Source of the DNA: Vibrio bivalvicida
GTDB taxonomy: Bacteria > Pseudomonadota > Gammaproteobacteria > Enterobacterales > Vibrionaceae
Assembly (NCBI RefSeq): GCF_001399455.2
Contig: NZ_LLEI02000022.1
Location: 1-64,000 of the forward strand
Length of the DNA: 64,000 nucleotides
Direction: 5' to 3'
Shown here: in pieces, positions 1-10,523 of the stretch
Layout: every line of letters begins with the position of its first letter
Position numbering within the stretch: position 1 is the stretch's first letter
Translations under genes and position numbers: made by a program
Notes under the pieces: generated by a model
The model's database searches: none
What the model was told of the DNA's origin: nothing
The model's input: only the letters and a program-made list of their open reading frames with translations

Positions 1-42
1 CGTACAGTTGGTGCTGGTGTTGTTGCTAAGATCTTCGACTAA
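1..42 (+). CDS. tuf: Elongation factor Tu, C-terminal end (5' part outside window)
   Basis: The window opens in frame with 13 codons reading RTVGAGVVAKIFD and a TAA. The ending RTVGAGVVAK is the conserved carboxy end of EF-Tu, the GTPase that brings aminoacyl-tRNA to the ribosome. A tuf gene just before bfd-bfr matches the order in E. coli and other gammaproteobacteria. Too little is present to say which tuf copy it is. A hairpin terminator follows about 60 bases downstream. Confidence 0.85.
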   Translation, partial: RTVGAGVVAKIFD

Positions 43-103
43 TTCTTCGGAATTAATTGAAATCTAGCACACTTCTTCTTTTATGAAGAACGCGCATTAG
101 AGA

Positions 104-128
104 AAGGGAAGCTTCGGCTTCCCTTTTT
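104..128 (+). terminator. Intrinsic terminator after tuf
   Basis: The stem GGGAAGC / GCTTCCC closes a TTCG tetraloop and is followed by a run of five T. It should end the tuf operon transcript. The stretch from here to bfd (about 130-289) holds no gene that I can support. Confidence 0.9.
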
Positions 129-289
129 CGTTTTTGGTTATAAGGATTAGTTCGTTTTCATCTCTGTAACTCACTAAAAATCCTTCTTTATTTTTTCACG
201 CTTATTTCTCTGCAGTTTAAGTCCTTGAAACTCTCCACCTCGCGCTAGATAGATATAACAAAATGTTCTGATTATCCCCTCAATACAAC

Positions 290-310
290 TAGTAATGATA
301 ACAATTCTTG
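290..310 (+). promoter_or_regulatory. Candidate Fur box upstream of bfd
   Basis: The segment around TAATGATAACAATTCTTG resembles the gammaproteobacterial Fur consensus built from GATAAT-type hexamers. It lies about 45 bases before the bfd start. Iron control of bfd is well established in other bacteria. The assignment rests on motif resemblance only. Confidence 0.5.
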
Positions 311-350
311 TTTATATTCTATCGCAGTTGTAGTTAGTGGAAGTGTTTTT

Positions 351-539
351 ATGTTTGTCTGTCTTTGTCATGGAGTTTCAGATAAGAAAATTAGGAAGTT
401 AGCCATTGATGAAGGCGTTACTGATATTAAAGGAATAAAAAAATGCACTGCGCTTGGTAGTCAATGCGGTAAGTGCATCAAGATGACCAAAGAAATTTTA
501 GCTGAAACAGAGTACTTACAAGTGAAACAAGCCAGCTAA
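351..539 (+). CDS. bfd: Bacterioferritin-associated ferredoxin Bfd
   Basis: This is a 62-residue [2Fe-2S] protein that docks on bacterioferritin and passes electrons to its haem, so that stored ferric iron is reduced and released to the cytosol. The four cluster cysteines are visible as CxC near the N-terminus (CLCHG) and CxxC in the middle (SQCGKC), the spacing expected for BFD-like Fer2 domains. The length equals the family norm of about 64 residues. The gene sits 74 bases before bfr in the same direction, the usual partner order, and a Fur-like site lies upstream. Confidence 0.95.
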   Translation: MFVCLCHGVSDKKIRKLAIDEGVTDIKGIKKCTALGSQCGKCIKMTKEILAETEYLQVKQAS

Positions 540-613
540 CACCAAGCTGAGCCTTTTTGACACCTTCTCATTTGGAACTAGATTTAAAAGAGCCAAAGAG
601 GAGGGCTTATGTC

Positions 614-1096
614 ATGAAAGGCGATCCAATTATAATCCAACATCTCAATAAAGTACTCGGCAACGAGCTTATCGCTATCAATCAATATTTCCTACATGCT
701 CGTATGTATAAAGACTGGGGGCTTAAGCATTTAGCTGAGAAGGAATACCACGAATCTATTGATGAAATGAAGCATGCCGATCACTTGGTCGAGCGTATCT
801 TATTTCTTGAAGGGCTTCCTAACTTGCAAGACCTCGGTAAGTTAATGATCGGAGAAGACGCCAAAGAGATGCTTGAGTGCGACTTAAAGCTAGAGATGGC
901 CGCTATCCCAGATCTTAAAAATGCCATCGCTTACGCAGAAGATATTCATGATTATGTTTCTCGCGACTTGTTTCAAGATATCCTGGAAGATGAAGAAGAG
1001 CATGTCGATTGGCTTGAAACTCAACTTGGCCTGATTGAGATGACAGGTATTCAAAATTATCTACAAGCGCAGTATGTAGATGAGGATGACGACTGA
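614..1096 (+). CDS. bfr: Bacterioferritin
   Basis: A 160-residue iron-storage protein that forms a 24-subunit shell with a ferroxidase centre in each subunit and haem between subunit pairs. The ferroxidase ligands Glu18, Glu51, His54, Glu94, Glu127 and His130 and the haem ligand Met52 all fall at the E. coli positions ([18 protein letters not shown]). The ATG at 614 is chosen because MKGDP matches the family N-terminus and GAGGAGG lies 9 bases before it. A TTG at 557 in the same frame would add 19 residues with no homology. The acidic tail YVDEDDD is slightly longer than in E. coli. Confidence 0.96.
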   Translation: MKGDPIIIQHLNKVLGNELIAINQYFLHARMYKDWGLKHLAEKEYHESIDEMKHADHLVERILFLEGLPNLQDLGKLMIGEDAKEMLECDLKLEMAAIPDLKNAIAYAEDIHDYVSRDLFQDILEDEEEHVDWLETQLGLIEMTGIQNYLQAQYVDEDDD

Positions 1097-1114
1097 TTAG
1101 ATTACTGAAAGTAT

Positions 1115-1146
1115 AAAAAATCCCTGAGCCAGTCAGGGATTTTTTA
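1115..1146. terminator. Bidirectional terminator between bfr and dgkA
   Basis: Arms TCCCTGA / TCAGGGA are flanked by an A-run on the left and a T-run on the right, so the hairpin can stop both bfr (plus) and dgkA (minus). Confidence 0.9.
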
Positions 1147-1152
1147 TTGCGG

Positions 1153-1512
1153 TTAGGTGAATAATATCAAGCCCCAAGTAATCGCAACTAAGCATAAGGC
1201 GACAAACACTGCGGCGGAACCAATATCTTTTGCGCGTCCACTCAACTCGTGATACTCAGAGCCGATGCGGTCTACAACTGCTTCTATCGCAGAATTAAGC
1301 AATTCCACCAAAATGACGATAAACAGAGTCGCGATCATCAGCACTTGTTCAAGTTTGGTCACGGGAAGGAAAAAGGTAATGAAGGTCAATACAACGAGCA
1401 AGACAGATTCCTGTCGAAAAGCGGCCTCATTGCGCCACGCAGAGGCTAGTCCCTTCATTGAGTAACCTGTGGCATCAATAATACGCTTGATTCCAGTGGT
1501 TCCGGGTTTCAT
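1153..1512 (-). CDS. dgkA: Diacylglycerol kinase DgkA
   Basis: A 119-residue trimeric inner-membrane kinase that phosphorylates diacylglycerol to phosphatidic acid, recycling lipid left over from osmoregulated glucan and envelope synthesis. Three hydrophobic membrane segments are visible. The signature ELLNSAIEAVVDRI followed by HELSGRAKDIGSAAV carries the conserved catalytic Glu and the Asp/Asn residues of the DAGK family. The length is the same as E. coli DgkA. It is monocistronic on the minus strand, convergent with bfr. The 437-base stretch upstream belongs mostly to the rpsF promoter region. Confidence 0.95.
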   Translation of the reverse strand: MKPGTTGIKRIIDATGYSMKGLASAWRNEAAFRQESVLLVVLTFITFFLPVTKLEQVLMIATLFIVILVELLNSAIEAVVDRIGSEYHELSGRAKDIGSAAVFVALCLVAITWGLILFT

Positions 1513-1822
1513 TGTTCTTCCTCACTCGCTTTAATGGTACAAGCTGCAAATATGTCTAGCGCAGGTTGGTGCTCGATGGTGTCGATATCCATCAGACCCA
1601 GTATAGTTGGAAGAAGTTATCATGAGAGTGCATTTCATTCGACACTTTTTACATGCATTGTTTGTCTCGCAGGTGTTTCGCTGTTCATGCGTATCTTCAT
1701 TTCTCTCATCAGCAATCAAGATGTCGTACCAAATGTAATTTGTCGCCATTATCCACATTGCCATAGAAGAGTGGGCTAGGACCTTTAGATTGGAAAGATA
1801 AATCAGCTTGCGTCTTTTTCTC
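1513..1822. other. Intergenic stretch with no supported gene
   Basis: Short open frames exist on both strands here, but they lack a ribosome-binding site, overlap each other and have no recognisable protein character. I see the outward dgkA promoter area and nothing else definable. Confidence 0.5.
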
Positions 1823-1851
1823 TTGCTTAAACTGCTTTCTTTCTGTACTAT
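1823..1851 (+). promoter_or_regulatory. Sigma-70 promoter for the rpsF operon
   Basis: TTGCTT and TACTAT are separated by exactly 17 bases. Transcription would start near 1858, giving a leader of about 90 bases ahead of rpsF that includes the S6:S18-type hairpin. Confidence 0.6.
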
Positions 1852-1891
1852 TCGTGCTCCTTAAAACTCGGTCAATTATCTTTAGTTCCTT

Positions 1892-1925
1892 GCTTCCTCT
1901 GGACGACCGGGCCATTTGTGGAAGC
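1892..1925 (+). promoter_or_regulatory. Candidate S6:S18-binding autoregulatory leader hairpin
   Basis: GCTTCC (1892-1897) pairs with GGAAGC (1920-1925), and inside it TGG pairs with CCA, leaving a loop with ACCGGG. An exposed CCG in a stem-loop is the hallmark of the mRNA motif bound by the ribosomal protein S6:S18 complex in many bacteria, where it feeds back on rpsF-rpsR expression. Position and motif agree. Binding itself is inferred. Confidence 0.55.
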
Positions 1926-1949
1926 TGAATAATCCGTAAGGAGCAACCA

Positions 1950-2330
1950 ATGCGTCATTACGAAATCGTATTCATGGTGCACCCAGATCAAAGCGAGCAA
2001 GTTGCTGGCATGATCGAGCGTTACACTGGTTCAATCACTGAAGCTGGCGGTACTATCCACCGTCTAGAAGACTGGGGCCGCCGTCAACTGGCATACCCAA
2101 TCAACAAGCTTCACAAAGCTCACTACGTTCTAATGAACGTTGAAGCTGACCAAGCTGTAATCGATGAGCTAGAAACTGCTTTCCGTTTCAACGATGCAGT
2201 TCTACGTAACATGATCATGCGTACTAAAGCGGCTATCACTGAGCAATCTATCATGCTTAAGCAGAAAGAAGAGCGTGCTCCTCGTCGCGAAGAGCGTGCT
2301 GAAGCTAAGCCAGAAGCAGCTGCTGAGTAA
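1950..2330 (+). CDS. rpsF: 30S ribosomal protein S6
   Basis: A 126-residue small-subunit protein that binds 16S rRNA in the platform as a heterodimer with S18. The N-terminus [15 protein letters not shown] and the core [28 protein letters not shown] are typical. The tail after about residue 100 is rich in Glu, Lys and Ala, as in E. coli S6, whose tail is glutamylated by RimK. GTAAGGAGC lies just before the ATG. It is first in the rpsF-priB-rpsR-rplI operon. Confidence 0.98.
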   Translation: MRHYEIVFMVHPDQSEQVAGMIERYTGSITEAGGTIHRLEDWGRRQLAYPINKLHKAHYVLMNVEADQAVIDELETAFRFNDAVLRNMIMRTKAAITEQSIMLKQKEERAPRREERAEAKPEAAAE

Positions 2331-2338
2331 TTTGTCTT

Positions 2339-2641
2339 ATGACCAATCGAATGGAGCTATCTGGCACCATTGCCAAGCCGCCCATTCGTAGTAAAAGCCC
2401 AAGTGGCATTGAACACTGTCGATTTTGGTTGGAGCATCGCTCTACTGTTATCGAGGCTGACCTACCGAGACAAGTCTATTGTCGTATGCCGGTAGTCGTT
2501 AGCGGGCAAAGGTCACAAGCATTAACTCAGAATTTAGTACAAGGCAGTAGCATTAAGGTAGGTGGTTTTGTCACTTACCAGACCGGCCGAAATGGTGTGG
2601 GAAAATTAGTGCTTCATGCTGACAACATTACTCAAATTTAA
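2339..2641 (+). CDS. priB: Primosomal replication protein PriB
   Basis: A 100-residue dimeric OB-fold protein related to SSB that stabilises PriA on stalled forks and helps load DnaB during replication restart. The start [24 protein letters not shown] and the downstream [10 protein letters not shown] and [20 protein letters not shown] segments match the family. It lies 8 bases after rpsF and 16 before rpsR. Placement inside the S6-S18 operon is a gammaproteobacterial trait. Confidence 0.95.
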   Translation: MTNRMELSGTIAKPPIRSKSPSGIEHCRFWLEHRSTVIEADLPRQVYCRMPVVVSGQRSQALTQNLVQGSSIKVGGFVTYQTGRNGVGKLVLHADNITQI

Positions 2642-2654
2642 GATCAGGAGATAG

Positions 2655-2885
<231 letters not shown>

Positions 2886-2915
2886 TCGGCTCGTTTTATA
2901 AAGAGGAATTAAACA

Positions 2916-3368
2916 ATGCAAGTTATTCTACTTGATAAAATCGGTAAACTAGGTGCTCTAGGTGAAACTGTAAACGTTAAATCTGGCTACGCTCGTAACT
3001 TCCTTATCCCTCAAGGTAAAGCAGTTATGGCGACTAAAGCTAACGTTGAAATGTTCGAAGCACGCCGTGCTGAACTAGAAGCTAAAGCTGCTGAGCAACT
3101 AGCTGCTGCAGAAGCACGCGCAGAGAAGATCAACGCTCTTGAAGCAGTTGTTCTTGCGTCTAAAGCTGGTGATGAAGGTAAACTGTTCGGTTCAATCGGT
3201 ACTCGCGACATCGCTGATGCAATCACTGCAGCTGGCGTTGAAGTTGTTAAGAGCGAAGTTCGTCTTCCAGAAGGCGCACTACGTAACATTGGTGAGTTCG
3301 AGATTAGCGTTCAACTTCACTCTGAAGTTTTCGCAACAGTTACTCTACAAGTTGTTGCTGCTGAGTAA
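2916..3368 (+). CDS. rplI: 50S ribosomal protein L9
   Basis: A 150-residue large-subunit protein with two globular domains joined by a long helix; it helps keep the reading frame. The N-terminal domain [32 protein letters not shown] is diagnostic. An Ala/Glu-rich helix spans about residues 45-75, and a C-terminal RNA-binding domain follows ([12 protein letters not shown]). It is last in the operon and followed by a strong terminator. Confidence 0.98.
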   Translation: MQVILLDKIGKLGALGETVNVKSGYARNFLIPQGKAVMATKANVEMFEARRAELEAKAAEQLAAAEARAEKINALEAVVLASKAGDEGKLFGSIGTRDIADAITAAGVEVVKSEVRLPEGALRNIGEFEISVQLHSEVFATVTLQVVAAE

Positions 3369-3390
3369 TTCAGTATCAAGACGTAATTTT

Positions 3391-3418
3391 AAAAGCACCT
3401 CTCGAGGTGCTTTTTTTA
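3391..3418 (+). terminator. Intrinsic terminator after rplI
   Basis: AAAAGCACCT and AGGTGCTTTT pair around CTCG and are followed by more T, ending the S6-L9 operon. Confidence 0.92.
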
Positions 3419-3480
3419 TATCCGCAGAATGGCGGTGAATCACTATCCATCGGTTATCCGTCGATTGCAACTCGGATCTA

Positions 3481-4245
3481 TTAGAAGGCAAACAACAGGT
3501 TAACAGAAAACATACTGTCTGCTTTATAGAGTCCTTCCGGTACTTTATCGTGGTATTGGCGAGAGTAAGCTAGCTTAAGTGCGATAGTTTCTGTGATGTT
3601 GTTGGTTACATCTAAATCGGTATCTGTACGGGTGTTGCTTCGACCTGCTACTACGGTGATTGCTGCGGTGATGGTCAAGTTATCCAAAGCTTGCCATTTT
3701 GAATTCAAATTTCCGCGAAATATCCCTTCTTGAACGATATCAGGAAAGATAATCTCATCGTCATCAATTTCATCAAGGTTAGGTTCTTGGTAACGAAAGC
3801 CCGGGCCAAATTCGAATTCAAGTAGAAAGGTTTCCGTATTGGCGAACTGATAACCCAGACCGCCCGATAAGGTGTAATCTTTGAAGTATGCGCTATAGCG
3901 GGAATCAACACCTTTAAAGCTACCGTACAGATAGGATTTCGGTCCTAACTTGTAGTCGCTTTGCGCGGTATAGGTCGATTGACGCTTATCCTCTTCGCCA
4001 TCTTTATATAAAAGGTAGTATTTCCACTCGCCATTGGTACGATGGCGGCCTTTTACATATTCAGCGTTGATGCGTGAGTTCAGTGAACGTGAGTCTGAGT
4101 TTCCGCTGTGTGATTGGTAGCCGAACTCAACCTCGCTACTCCAAGGGGAGGGGAGGTCAATATCCGTGGTGTTTTGTCCATCATCTTCGGCGTAGACGAG
4201 CATGGAGCTCATTAAACCTGCACTCATTAGCCAAAATTTAGACAC
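3481..4245 (-). CDS. DUF481 (YdiY-like) outer-membrane protein
   Basis: A 254-residue protein with a signal peptide cut near residue 19 (LVYA|ED) followed by alternating hydrophobic beta strands and a C-terminal Phe, the mark of outer-membrane barrel proteins. EVEFGYQSHSGNSDSRSL and ALKLAYSRQYHDKVPEGLYKADSMFSVNLLFAF fit the DUF481 family that includes E. coli YdiY. The family function is not established; acid or salt induction is reported for some members. The gene stands alone, convergent with rplI and divergent from dnaB. Confidence 0.8.
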   Translation of the reverse strand: MSKFWLMSAGLMSSMLVYAEDDGQNTTDIDLPSPWSSEVEFGYQSHSGNSDSRSLNSRINAEYVKGRHRTNGEWKYYLLYKDGEEDKRQSTYTAQSDYKLGPKSYLYGSFKGVDSRYSAYFKDYTLSGGLGYQFANTETFLLEFEFGPGFRYQEPNLDEIDDDEIIFPDIVQEGIFRGNLNSKWQALDNLTITAAITVVAGRSNTRTDTDLDVTNNITETIALKLAYSRQYHDKVPEGLYKADSMFSVNLLFAF

Positions 4246-4418
4246 TCACTACCTCTGTATTGATGAAACGAATGGGCCAATAGTAGATTCAAATTGATCG
4301 AATCCCGTCAACAAGAGGTTAATTCTACATTAGAACTCGACAAAGTAATGCATTACTACAGACAAGAGCTTCATTCTCGTTATAATTAGCGATCTATAGC
4401 AAGTTGTTGAGCAAAACC

Positions 4419-5831
4419 ATGGCCGAAGCGAAAGTAGATAATCGATATAAAAAGTTTAACGATGCACAAGTTGATGCGATAAAAGTTCCTCCCCATTCGT
4501 TAGAGGCAGAACAGTCTGTAATTGGCGGTCTTCTTCTTGATAACGAGCGTTGGGATACCGTCGCAGAACGTGTTGTCGCTAAAGATTTCTACAGTCGCCC
4601 ACATCGCCTAATCTTCGAGGGTGTTAAGCTTATTCTTGAAGATAATAAGCCGCTCGACCTTATCACTTTGTCAGAGTTTCTTGAGCTACGCGAGCAACTG
4701 GAGGATGTCGGTGGTTTTGCTTACCTTGCCGATCTGGTCAAGAACACACCAAGTGCGGCTAACATCAATGCTTATGCCGAAATTGTTGCTGAACGCGCAT
4801 TGGTGCGTGATCTAATTGGCGTAGCCAATGAGATTGCAGATGCTGGTTATGACCCTCAAGGTCGCGGTTCAGAAGACTTGCTCGATCTTGCTGAAAGTAA
4901 GGTATTCGCGATTGCAGAATCGCGAACAAACGAGAGTGAAGGTCCACAAAACGTTGACAACATTCTTGAAAAAACCCTTGAACGGATCGAGCTCTTGTAT
5001 AAGACCCCACAAGATGGTGTAACAGGGGTTAATACTGGCTTTACTGATCTCAACAAGAAAACCGCAGGTCTCCAAGGCTCAGACTTAATCATCGTGGCGG
5101 CGCGTCCATCGATGGGTAAAACTACGTTCGCAATGAACCTGTGTGAAAACGCCGCCATGGACCAAGAAAAGCCAGTGTTGATCTTCTCGCTAGAGATGCC
5201 TGCCGAACAGTTGATGATGCGTATGTTGGCCTCACTGTCTCGCGTCGATCAAACCAAGATTCGTACTGGTCAACTTGACGATGAGGATTGGGCGCGTATT
5301 TCTTCTACCATGGGTATCCTGATGCAGAAGAAAAACATGTACATTGATGACAGCTCAGGCCTAACCCCAACGGAATTACGCTCTCGTGCACGTCGTGTGG
5401 CTCGTGACTCTGGTGGTTTAAGTATGATCATGGTCGACTACCTGCAGTTAATGCGCGTACCAGGTTTACAAGACAACCGTACCTTAGAGATCTCTGAGAT
5501 TTCACGTTCATTAAAGGCGTTAGCCAAAGAGTTGAATGTGCCAGTCGTGGCGCTTTCACAGCTAAACCGTTCCCTAGAGCAACGTGCCGATAAACGACCA
5601 ATCAACTCAGATTTGCGTGAATCGGGCGCAATCGAGCAGGATGCTGACTTGATCATGTTTATCTATCGTGACGAGGTGTACAACCCAGATAGTTCAATGA
5701 AGGGCACGGCAGAAATCATTTTGGGTAAGCAGCGTAACGGCCCTATCGGTTCTGTTCGCTTAACATTCCAAGGCCAGTGGTCACGTTTTGATAACTATGC
5801 TGGTCCTGCATTTGATATGGATGATGAATAA
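4419..5831 (+). CDS. dnaB: Replicative DNA helicase DnaB
   Basis: A 470-residue hexameric 5'-3' helicase that drives the replication fork and recruits DnaG primase. The N-terminal primase-interaction domain (about 1-150, with PPHSLEAEQSVIGGLLLDNERWD) is followed by a linker and the RecA-like motor. Walker A ARPSMGKTT sits near residue 230, Walker B reads MIMVDYLQLM, and SQLNRSLEQRADKRP is a conserved block. There is no intein. ATG at 4419 is preferred over an upstream in-frame TTG at 4404 because it gives the family length (471 in E. coli). alr follows 12 bases on. Confidence 0.97.
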   Translation: MAEAKVDNRYKKFNDAQVDAIKVPPHSLEAEQSVIGGLLLDNERWDTVAERVVAKDFYSRPHRLIFEGVKLILEDNKPLDLITLSEFLELREQLEDVGGFAYLADLVKNTPSAANINAYAEIVAERALVRDLIGVANEIADAGYDPQGRGSEDLLDLAESKVFAIAESRTNESEGPQNVDNILEKTLERIELLYKTPQDGVTGVNTGFTDLNKKTAGLQGSDLIIVAARPSMGKTTFAMNLCENAAMDQEKPVLIFSLEMPAEQLMMRMLASLSRVDQTKIRTGQLDDEDWARISSTMGILMQKKNMYIDDSSGLTPTELRSRARRVARDSGGLSMIMVDYLQLMRVPGLQDNRTLEISEISRSLKALAKELNVPVVALSQLNRSLEQRADKRPINSDLRESGAIEQDADLIMFIYRDEVYNPDSSMKGTAEIILGKQRNGPIGSVRLTFQGQWSRFDNYAGPAFDMDDE

Positions 5832-5843
5832 CGCATGAGCTAT

Positions 5844-6920
5844 ATGAAAGCAGCGACGGCGTTTATCAATCTAGAAGCGTTAAAGCACAATCTAGCACAG
5901 ATTAAACAGCAGGCTCCGAACAGCAAAGTGATGGCGGTAGTGAAGGCTAACAGCTATGGTCATGGGCTGCGCCATATCGCTAAAAATGCCACCGGTGCCG
6001 ATGCATTTGGTGTTGCGCGTATTGAAGAAGCGCTACAGTTACGAGCTTGTGGCGTAGTTAAGCCGATCTTATTGCTAGAAGGTTTTTACTCTTCCGGCGA
6101 CTTACCCGTATTGGTGACAAATAACATCCAAACCGTTGTTCACTGTGAAGAGCAGTTGTTAGCGCTTGAACAAGCAGAGCTTGAAACTCCGGTTGTAGTT
6201 TGGCTTAAAATCGACAGTGGGATGCACCGCTTAGGTGTTCGTCCAGAGCAATACCCTGAATTTGTTGCTCGACTTAAAACGTGTCGCAATGTAGCTAAAC
6301 CGTTGCGTTATATGAGCCATTTCGGTTGTGCTGATGAGTTAGACAAGACCACTACCAATGAACAGACTGAACTCTTTATGACCTTAACTGAAGGGTGTGA
6401 AGGAGAGCGTTCACTGGCCGCTTCTGCGGGGTTACTTGCTTGGCCTAATAGTCAGTTAGATTGGGTTCGTCCTGGCATCATTATGTACGGAGTGTCACCG
6501 TTTAATGATAGAAATGCCGAACAAATGGGTTATCAACCTGTTATGACGCTTAAATCTCACTTAATTGCGGTACGTGATGTTAAAGCCGGTGAAAGTGTTG
6601 GCTACGGTGGAATCTGGACTAGCCAGCGTGACACTAAGGTTGGTGTGATCGCAATTGGTTATGGCGATGGCTACCCAAGAACGGCACCCAACGGAACACC
6701 AGTCTTGGTTAATGGTCGTAAAGTGCCAATTGCAGGTCGAGTCTCTATGGATATGCTGACGGTTGACTTAGGTGCCAACGCTGAAGATAAAGTCGGTGAT
6801 GAAGCCATCTTATGGGGCAAAGCGCTTCCCGCAGAAGAAGTAGCTTACCATATTGGCACTATTGCCTATGAGTTAGTCACCAAGCTGACATCACGTGTCG
6901 ACATGGAATATTCTAACTAG
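5844..6920 (+). CDS. alr: Alanine racemase
   Basis: A PLP-dependent racemase that makes D-alanine for peptidoglycan. PLP-lysine is Lys34 in [10 protein letters not shown], at the E. coli position when the start MKAATAFIN at 5844 is used. That choice gives 358 residues against 359 in E. coli; an ATG at 5835 would add three residues. The TIM barrel spans about 1-230, and the C-terminal beta domain holds the second catalytic Tyr in GYGGIW and the [11 protein letters not shown] block. It is likely co-transcribed with dnaB, as in many gammaproteobacteria, and with the barrel protein that follows 2 bases later. Confidence 0.96.
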   Translation: MKAATAFINLEALKHNLAQIKQQAPNSKVMAVVKANSYGHGLRHIAKNATGADAFGVARIEEALQLRACGVVKPILLLEGFYSSGDLPVLVTNNIQTVVHCEEQLLALEQAELETPVVVWLKIDSGMHRLGVRPEQYPEFVARLKTCRNVAKPLRYMSHFGCADELDKTTTNEQTELFMTLTEGCEGERSLAASAGLLAWPNSQLDWVRPGIIMYGVSPFNDRNAEQMGYQPVMTLKSHLIAVRDVKAGESVGYGGIWTSQRDTKVGVIAIGYGDGYPRTAPNGTPVLVNGRKVPIAGRVSMDMLTVDLGANAEDKVGDEAILWGKALPAEEVAYHIGTIAYELVTKLTSRVDMEYSN

Positions 6921-6922
6921 CC

Positions 6923-8098
6923 ATGTATAAAAAAGTCATTGTAGGGCTGGCCTTAAGCGCCAGCCTTTTGGTCTCTAATCTCGCGTTAAGTGAAGAGAAG
7001 GATTCGGTTTTCTTACCCTTTTACTTTAGTACTGAAACGTTAGGTAATACGGTTGGTGTCGCTGGCGTTATGAAAGGGGTTGGTCAACCACAAGCGGCGT
7101 TGTTTGGTGCAGCGCTTTACACTGACAAGCAAAGCTATGTGACTTTCCTTTCCGCTTTTAACTACGCACTGACTGATCAGCTGTTAGTGAGTTCTCAGCT
7201 CTACAAAGCGCAGTTTAACGAAAACCCCTATTATATCGGTGATCAGGGCAACAACGACTCAGTGGCGAGTGATAAGACGATTACTAACGGCTTAGAGCAA
7301 AACTATGAAGTAGAGTTTAAGTACTTATTGCCTTGGGGTAATGTTGCACAAAATGGTTTGCTTGGTGCCTTCCAGCCAATACGCGATGTGAGCTTTTCCT
7401 CCCCGTTCGAGTCAGGTGTGAGTTCAATCAGTCTTACGCCATTCTATTCTTCCCGCCGATTGGACATCAACAACAGCACTGAGAAATCGACAGGGTTTGA
7501 ATTGGTTCTAGATTGGGACAATCGTGATAGTGTGCGTAATCCAACCAAAGGTTCACACACGGCGTTTACTACTACAGTTGGCGCAGAAAGCTGGCAAAGT
7601 GAAGAGCTGTGGACCAAGGTTGAGTTTCAAAATAGTCAGTATTTTGCACTCGGGCCTCTGGGTGAGCTGTTTGACCAACAAGTGCTAGCGTTTGATTTTT
7701 ACACTGCCGATACTCCCAACTGGAACAACGAAAGACCACCAGAACAAGAGCAAGTTAGCCTAGGTGGTTTGTATCGTTTACGAGGCTACTCCAGTGGGCG
7801 TTTCCATGGACGAAGCGCGGTGCATTACTCTGCTGAGTATCGAGTTATTCCAGATTGGCAACCTCTTGATGACATTCCATTGATCAATTACTACGACTTA
7901 CCATGGTGGCAATGGGTCTTTTTTGCTGAAACGGGTCGAGTTGCAGACCAGTATGATCTCAAGACACTGCATACTGACATGAAATGGAACTTAGGTGCTG
8001 CGGTACGTTTTCAAGTTGAAGGGATCGTGGTACGCGCCGAGTTTGCTCAAGGAGCAGATGAGGGGACATTCCGAGTGATGATTAATCAGCCATTTTAA
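6923..8098 (+). CDS. POTRA-less Omp85/BamA-family outer-membrane barrel protein
   Basis: A 391-residue protein with a signal peptide (cut near residue 23) that goes straight into a 16-strand barrel. The Omp85 hallmark loop-6 motif is visible as YRLRGYSSGRFHG, equivalent to the VRGY/F motif of BamA and TamA, and the protein ends in Phe (MINQPF). There is no room for N-terminal POTRA domains, unlike TamA in this same window. This matches the group described as Omp85 proteins without N-terminal domains. The role is unknown. It begins 2 bases after alr, so it is probably in the dnaB-alr transcript. Confidence 0.8.
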   Translation: MYKKVIVGLALSASLLVSNLALSEEKDSVFLPFYFSTETLGNTVGVAGVMKGVGQPQAALFGAALYTDKQSYVTFLSAFNYALTDQLLVSSQLYKAQFNENPYYIGDQGNNDSVASDKTITNGLEQNYEVEFKYLLPWGNVAQNGLLGAFQPIRDVSFSSPFESGVSSISLTPFYSSRRLDINNSTEKSTGFELVLDWDNRDSVRNPTKGSHTAFTTTVGAESWQSEELWTKVEFQNSQYFALGPLGELFDQQVLAFDFYTADTPNWNNERPPEQEQVSLGGLYRLRGYSSGRFHGRSAVHYSAEYRVIPDWQPLDDIPLINYYDLPWWQWVFFAETGRVADQYDLKTLHTDMKWNLGAAVRFQVEGIVVRAEFAQGADEGTFRVMINQPF

Positions 8099-8108
8099 AG
8101 CCTACAAT

Positions 8109-8132
8109 AAACGGAGCTATTGGCTCCGTTTT
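8109..8132. terminator. Terminator after the Omp85-like gene
   Basis: AACGGAGC and GGCTCCGTT pair around TATT, followed by TT. It separates the plus-strand barrel gene from convergent yjbQ. Confidence 0.75.
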
Positions 8133-8140
8133 ACGTTTCA

Positions 8141-8566
8141 CTAAAAAAGTTCACCCTGGATGGTTGCCACGATCGTGCGACTGCCGCCGGAATGGCGATG
8201 CTCTCCCAAGTAAATCCCTTGCCATGTCCCTAGAGCGAGTCGGCCCTGACTAATCGGAATCATCACACTAGCACCTAACGTCGATGCCTTGATATGGGCG
8301 GGCATATCATCATCCCCTTCATAAGTGTGCTTATAATATGCCGCTCGCTCTGGAACGAACTGATTGAAGTGCTTTTCCATATCATGTCTTACAGTTGGGT
8401 CAGCGTTTTCATTGATGGTTAAGCTTGCCGATGTATGCTGAATAAATAGCTGTAATAAACCGACAGAATAATCTAAGACCTGTGGTAATTGTTGTTCAAT
8501 TTCATCGGAAATAAGGTGAAATCCACGGCTCTTAGCGCTGATTTGAAAGGTTTTCTGGGTCCACAT
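8141..8566 (-). CDS. yjbQ: YjbQ/UPF0047 family protein
   Basis: A 141-residue cytoplasmic protein of the secondary thiamine-phosphate synthase (UPF0047, YjbQ) family. Conserved blocks [22 protein letters not shown] and [21 protein letters not shown] carry the His and Asp/Glu residues of the family active site. Some members rescue thiamine-phosphate synthase mutants, but the native reaction is uncertain. The ATG at 8566 (MWTQKTF) gives the usual length; an in-frame TTG at 8584 would add six residues. It stands alone on the minus strand. Confidence 0.88.
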   Translation of the reverse strand: MWTQKTFQISAKSRGFHLISDEIEQQLPQVLDYSVGLLQLFIQHTSASLTINENADPTVRHDMEKHFNQFVPERAAYYKHTYEGDDDMPAHIKASTLGASVMIPISQGRLALGTWQGIYLGEHRHSGGSRTIVATIQGELF

Positions 8567-8668
8567 ATGGGTGCCTGCTTGCAATTTGAACTTAAGCTAC
8601 CATTAAGCTTACTCAAGGTTAGTGATACAATCCTAATCGCTCATAGGACGTTTGTTTAATTTTGAAGC

Positions 8669-8707
8669 AGGGAACGTGACCTAACTCAATGTGAGTGAGA
8701 GTTCCCT
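8669..8707 (+). repeat. Imperfect inverted repeat upstream of pgi
   Basis: AGGGAAC (8669-8675) and GTTCCCT (8701-8707) are perfect arms. Inside them ACTCA (8684-8688) faces TGAGT (8692-8696). It lies about 155 bases before pgi and ahead of a TATAAT at 8778-8783, so it could be an operator or a leader of yjbQ. Confidence 0.45.
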
Positions 8708-8821
8708 ACGTCATAATGTCCGCTTGAAAAAAAATTACAAAGTCTTGTTTTGTGGCATTTTGCCCTAACATACCTAATATAATTAATTTGCTTAATCGGG
8801 GATTCCACCAGTTTTCGCTAG

Positions 8822-10516
<1,695 letters not shown>

Positions 10517-10523
10517 TAGCCGT

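Noticed and set aside
1531..1915. Several short overlapping open frames upstream of rpsF on both strands
   Set aside because: No ribosome-binding sites and no protein-like character; the region carries the rpsF promoter and leader.
3011..3289. 92-codon open frame antisense to rplI
   Set aside because: It is the mirror of the Ala/Glu-rich L9 coding sequence and is Ser/Ala-rich only for that reason.
4419..5831. Intein or inserted element in dnaB
   Set aside because: The reading frame has the standard length and unbroken helicase motifs.
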